Origin: CBDAQR01 sp965199055
GTDB taxonomy: Bacteria; Pseudomonadota; Gammaproteobacteria; Pseudomonadales; Halieaceae
Length of the DNA: 64,000 nucleotides
Reading direction: 5' to 3'
Assembly: GCA_965199055.1 (NCBI GenBank)
Contig: CBDAQR010000004.1
Coordinates: forward strand, 1,178,001 to 1,242,000
The notes beneath the pieces are model-generated. The model was given only the letters and a program-made list of their open reading frames with translations, made no database searches and had not been told where the DNA came from. Shown here in pieces: positions 60,743 through 64,000 of the stretch (its first letter is position 1; every line of letters begins with the position of its first letter). The position numbers were made by a program, and so were the translations under genes.

Positions 60743-62931
60743 ATGAGCACAGAAACCGGTTATTCAGTCTGCACGATCTGCGATATTGGCTGCCAACTTA
60801 GAACGGAGGCCCATGACGGCAGGGTCGAGCGGGTTCTGGCCCATGACAATCCGATGCTCGCGAAGCATATCTGTTTTAAGGGGGTTGCTGCCCCCAGCAT
60901 ACATAACCACGAGGATCGACTGCGTACGCCGCTTAAACGAGTCGGTGAGCGCGGGGAAGATAAATGGGAGGAGATCTCCTATGAGCAAGCGATGGATGAG
61001 ATTGCGGACAAGCTCAAGCGCATCGTTGCCGAGCACGGGCCAGAGTCCTTCGCCGTTTCGACCTCGGGCTGGAACACGCAGACCACCCATGCCCTGGATC
61101 GTCGGTTCATGAACTTGCTGGGTTCACCGAACTGGATCAGCGGGGTATCGCTGTGTGCCGGAAATACTGCTGCGGTTAATCGCATGACCTACGGCTGGTT
61201 CCCGATGGCAGATTTCGCCAACACAAACTGCATCGTGTTGTTCGGGCACAACCCGAGGAAACACTCCTGGACGCCTATATACAATGCTATTAACGCGGCT
61301 CGCGAGCGCGGGGCCAAGGTGATCGTGCTCGACCCAAGGGTTTCCGAGCAGGCTGAGATCGCCGATATCCACTTGCGCCTTCGTTCCGGTACAGATGCGG
61401 CGATGTGCCTGGGGTGGCTCAAAGTTATTTTCGACGAGGCGTTGTATGACAAGGCATTCGTTCGCGACTGGTGTGTGGGGTTTGAAGAATTGCGACAGCG
61501 CGTCGATGAGTACCCGCTGGAGCGGGTAGAAGCGATCACAGGCGTCGATAGAGAGCTGATCGCTGAGGCTGCACGAGCCTATGCCGTGGCCGATGGTGCG
61601 GTGATCCCTTGGACGCCGATCACCGATATGCAAATTTCCTCCACGTCAGCCATTCGACTGCATTCCATTTTGCGTGCAGTTACTGGCAACCTGGATATTG
61701 TCGGTGGCGAAACGCTGGGTGGCTTCAATCCGCATTACCAGTCCGAGTCTGAAATTGGCCTACATGAAAGGCTGCCGCTTGAGCAGAAAGAGAAGCAGCT
61801 GGGATACGCCAAGCATCCGGCGTATACCTATCGCGTCGCCGAGATGTTGAAGGAGCCTACCGAGAAAGTCTGGGGCTTTCCGTATGCTGATATTGTGATG
61901 GGTTGCCAAATGGCGAACCCCAGTGAAGTGTTTCGTGCCATGGCCAACGACGATCCCTATGCGATAAAAGCATTCTTCGTACTAGGCAATAACGCACTGC
62001 TGAGTTACCCCAATCAGCATCAGATTCTCAAGGCGTTGATGAACCAGGAACTGATCGTAGCGCATGAGTTGTTCATGACACCGACTGCGATGCTGGCGGA
62101 CTATGTATTGCCGGGGGATGCGTTCACTGAACGAAACCATATCGCCGACACCTGGACTGGACTACCCGGCTGGCGCTGTCGCAAAAGATGGTTGAGCCTC
62201 CGCAGGAGTCGAGTAGCACCTTTCAGTTCTGGCGCGATCTGGCGCTGCGCTTTGGCTTCGAAGAACACTTTCCCTGGGATACGCTCGAAGACATGCTGGA
62301 TCACAGACTTTCACGCTCAAATCGAAGCTTTGCGGATTTCCAGGCAACGGGATTCATGGAAATGCCAACGCCGGCCTTTCGAAAGTACCGCAAGACAGGA
62401 TTCGCCACGCCTTCGGGGAAGGTCGAACTCTATTCCTCTGTGCTGGACGAACTGGGCTTCGACCCCTTGCCGTATTACCGGGAGGGGCCGGCGACCAGTG
62501 ACGACTACCCCTACCTTGTATTTACGGGTGTGCGTGAGGACCCTTTCTTTCAGACGGGACAACGCAATATCAAGGAACTACGCGAACGCTGTCCTATTCC
62601 CAAAGTGTTTATCCATCCGCAAGATGCTGAACGAGAGGGACTCATCGACGAAGAGTGGATATGCCTGCAGACAGCGCATGGTGAAGTTAAGGCGCAGCTC
62701 GCTGTGCAGGACTCGATGAAGCCTGGGCATTTACGCGTGCCCCACGGCTGGTGGTATCCCGAGATGCGCGGCAAAGAAGAGCTCGCAGGGGCGTTTCTTT
62801 CCAGTGATGCAGTGTTGTGCTCGGATGAGGATGAATTTCTCGATTACGAGCAGGGTATTCCGCATTTCAAGGGTTTTCCTGGGCGAGTGGTTCGGGCAGA
62901 GAAACCGGAAACTCTCGAGGTGGCAGTATGA
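60743..62931 (+). pseudogene. Acetylene-hydratase-like Mo/W-bis-MGD enzyme, frameshifted
   Basis: DMSO-reductase-superfamily catalytic subunit. The N-terminal [4Fe-4S] site is VCTICDIGC ... KHICFKG, with Asp next to the third Cys as in acetylene hydratase. GSPNWISGVSLCAGNTAAVNR gives the Cys metal ligand, and ARERGAKVIVLDPRVSEQAEIADIHLRLRSGTDAAM binds the pterin. ALMNQELIVAHELFMTPTAMLADYVLPGDAF is also typical. After HIADTW the frame breaks at a tandem TGGAC TGGAC (62153-62162). Removing one 5-bp copy restores TWTTRLALSQKMVEPPQESS and the rest of the protein (LYSSVLDELGFDPLPYY, PYLVFTGVREDPFF, LRVPHGWWYPEMRG) to TGA 62931, about 727 residues in all. The family includes hydratases and hydroxytransferases. 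As sequenced the gene is broken. Confidence 0.9.
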
Positions 62932-63098
62932 CCCAGCGCAGTGAGTTCAAACATCGAGTGGCCGAGTTTAAGGTGATCGCCCAGACTTGGATGGCAAACC
63001 GCTTATTCTCCTTCAAGCAGACGGGCTTGGATGGATTTTTGAAGCGACGTGTGTTGTCGCAGCCCAAGGAGAGTACGTCGGCGACGTCTTCCCACTGA
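62928..63098 (+). CDS. Small protein, 56 residues, coupled to the Mo/W enzyme gene
   Basis: ATG 62928 overlaps the TGA of the molybdopterin enzyme gene (ATGA). The product begins MTQRSEFKHRVAEFKVI, continues AQTWMANRLFSFKQTGLDGF and ends in a Ser/Thr-rich tail. It is basic and has no membrane helix. I know no family. The stop codon lies in the first of three 18-bp tandem repeats. The tight coupling supports translation, and it could be an assembly factor or a remnant of a longer gene. Confidence 0.5.
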   Translation: MTQRSEFKHRVAEFKVIAQTWMANRLFSFKQTGLDGFLKRRVLSQPKESTSATSSH

Positions 63099-63145
63099 GG
63101 GCTCTTCATCCGCTGAGGGCTCCTTACCCGCTGAGGGCTCTACTT
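63092..63145. repeat. Three tandem 18-bp repeats
   Basis: Units at 63092-63109, 63110-63127 and 63128-63145 share the core CTGAGGGCTC preceded by CC[A/G]. They fill the junction between the small ORF and the convergent GST gene. The period is a multiple of three. They overlap the small ORF stop and the last bases of the GST. Confidence 0.8.
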
Positions 63146-63818
63146 AGCGCTGCAGTATCTTGCGGGAAATGTCGTTGGAGAGTTTCTCAATGCCCTCTGC
63201 GTCTTCGGGGAGTACCAGCGCTTCGGGCACCTCGATGCCGCGCTGACACGCAGGCCGCTCTTCCATGGCTTTGAGCCATCGCTGCAGATGCTCCAGCCCA
63301 TCGATGGAAACGCCGGACCATGGATACAGGCGAACCCAGCACCAGTTGGCAATATCCGCTATCGAGAAATCTGGCGTCAACCACTCGTTATCCTGTAGGC
63401 GCCCGTCCAGCACCTCAAACAGCCGCCGGCTTTCATTCTGGTAGCGCGCAATGGCGGTCGGAATCTTCTCCTCCAGGGCTCGGTAGAAGACGTTGGCTTG
63501 TCCCATCATGGGTCCAACCCCGCCCATCTGAAACATGAGCCACTGGATTACCTGTGAGCGCCCGTGCTTATCTGATGGCATCAATCGACCGGTTTTTTCT
63601 GCCAGGTAGATCATAATGGCGCCCGACTCGAACACCGCGAACCCGTCTTCGACTAGCGTGGGAATGCGTCCATTGGGATTGAGTGCCATGTAGTCGGGGT
63701 GCTTCTGCTCCTGCTCAGCCAGATTGATTGGCTGGACTTGATAGTCCAGAGCCAGTTCTTCCAGCGTAACGGAGGCTTTCCAGCCGTTTGGCGTTGAAGC
63801 CGTATAGAGTTCTAACAC
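63144..63818 (-). CDS. YfcG-like glutathione transferase
   Basis: A 224-residue protein; GTG 63818 follows the upstream stop directly. MLELYTASTPNGWKASVTLEELALDY, LNPNGRIPTLVEDGFAVFESGAIMIYLAEKTGRLMP and FQMGGVGPMMGQANVF are typical of the nu-class YfcG/GstB group. C-terminal FSIADIANWCWVRLYPWSG. It probably has GSH-dependent disulfide reductase or peroxidase activity. It is the same subfamily as the disrupted gene at the window's left edge. Confidence 0.94.
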   Translation of the reverse strand: MLELYTASTPNGWKASVTLEELALDYQVQPINLAEQEQKHPDYMALNPNGRIPTLVEDGFAVFESGAIMIYLAEKTGRLMPSDKHGRSQVIQWLMFQMGGVGPMMGQANVFYRALEEKIPTAIARYQNESRRLFEVLDGRLQDNEWLTPDFSIADIANWCWVRLYPWSGVSIDGLEHLQRWLKAMEERPACQRGIEVPEALVLPEDAEGIEKLSNDISRKILQR

Positions 63819-64000
63819 TTACTCGACCGCCCCCTGAACGTTACAGGTTTGCTCAATGTAGCGTCTGATGTTTTGCCAGGCAGCTTCGGCCTCCGGTACC
63901 CGCGCATTGATCAGGCCCTGCCAGCCCTGAATCATGCCTGGCCAGCTTTCCATCGCTACACTCACGCCGCTGCGCAGCGCATTGTTCGCTAAGAGTATGG
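63819..64000 (-). CDS. C-terminal fragment of unrecognised gene, cut by window end
   Basis: The minus-strand frame ends at TAA 63819-63821, directly before the GST start. The 60 visible residues include SGVSVAMESWPGMIQGWQG, then LINARVPEAEAAWQNIRRYI and CNVQGAVE. The sequence looks coding but is too short to name. The abutting stop and start suggest one operon with the GST. Confidence 0.7.
   Translation of the reverse strand, partial: ILLANNALRSGVSVAMESWPGMIQGWQGLINARVPEAEAAWQNIRRYIEQTCNVQGAVE

Noticed and set aside
61118..61160. Selenocysteine at the metal-ligand position of the Mo/W enzyme
   Set aside because: The codon is an ordinary Cys codon (TGT in VSLCAGN), so no recoding is needed.
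63092..63145. CRISPR-like array
   Set aside because: The units are contiguous 18-mers without unique spacers and there are no cas genes.
1..64000. tRNA, rRNA or other known RNA genes
   Set aside because: I looked for cloverleaf-like or conserved rRNA sequence in the intergenic regions and saw none; nearly all the window is protein coding.

Overview
The window looks like a chromosomal segment of a free-living, probably marine gammaproteobacterium with a versatile catabolic lifestyle. This is inferred from moderately high GC, a TonB-dependent receptor, a WS/DGAT-type acyltransferase, E. coli-like genes (yghU, yfcG-type glutathione transferases, a ybhGFSR-type exporter) and many SDR, acyl-CoA and hydrolase genes. 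I see no tRNA, rRNA, CRISPR array or phage module. Almost the whole window is coding; the only gene-poor gap over 300 bases is 28219-28827.

Layout. 1-1954: a yfcG-like glutathione transferase gene split by a complete IS3-family element (223-1500, 3-bp target duplication). 2019-4817: a three-gene membrane-anchored copper redox operon. 4814-10395: a small unknown gene, sulfotransferase-like and formyltransferase-like genes, then nitronate monooxygenase, nitroreductase, YghU and a small deazaflavin-type reductase. 10396-13510: agmatine degradation (aguA, aguB) with an MFS transporter. 13507-21293: a beta-rich unknown, pectinacetylesterase-like protein, two amidohydrolases, a membrane protein and a class-C beta-lactamase-like lipoprotein. 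21427-27065: a cecR/ybhGFSR-like regulator and ABC exporter operon.

27081-28827 is the most unusual part. It holds a 53-residue membrane ORF. Next is a membrane-tethered peroxiredoxin-like gene whose in-frame TGA falls exactly on the first Cys of a WCPYC motif (read here as W-Sec-P-Y-C), with a bacterial SECIS-like hairpin directly downstream. It ends in a roughly 430-base hairpin-rich tract with a terminator.

28828-34651: SDR, kappa-class GST-like isomerase, Rieske oxygenase and a divergent TetR regulator with twin operators, a crotonase, another SDR and an SGNH esterase. 34668-48278: two LysR-controlled units, one with a TonB receptor, carboxylesterase, SDR and acyl-CoA ligase (uptake, ester cleavage, oxidation, CoA activation), the other with an acyl-CoA dehydrogenase; then an HSL-type esterase, a DUF3237 protein and a lipoprotein. 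48390-56698: WS/DGAT acyltransferase with a histone-like basic tail, GST, two tautomerase-fold proteins, an APH-like kinase, a frameshifted carbamoyltransferase and a membrane-fused Baeyer-Villiger-type monooxygenase. 56958-60155: LuxR-type regulator, two polysaccharide-deacetylase/cyclic-imidase-like genes (one with a nonsense codon) and an isochorismatase-family amidase, possibly an imide/amide degradation route. 60314-62931: MarR regulator and an acetylene-hydratase-like Mo/W enzyme, frameshifted by a 5-bp tandem duplication.

Several genes are visibly damaged: an IS insertion, a 2-bp deletion, a nonsense codon, a 5-bp duplication and perhaps an in-frame deletion and an A-run slip. Either this is a region under relaxed selection or some of these are sequence errors. 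The recoded TGA is a different case because its position and RNA context fit selenocysteine.
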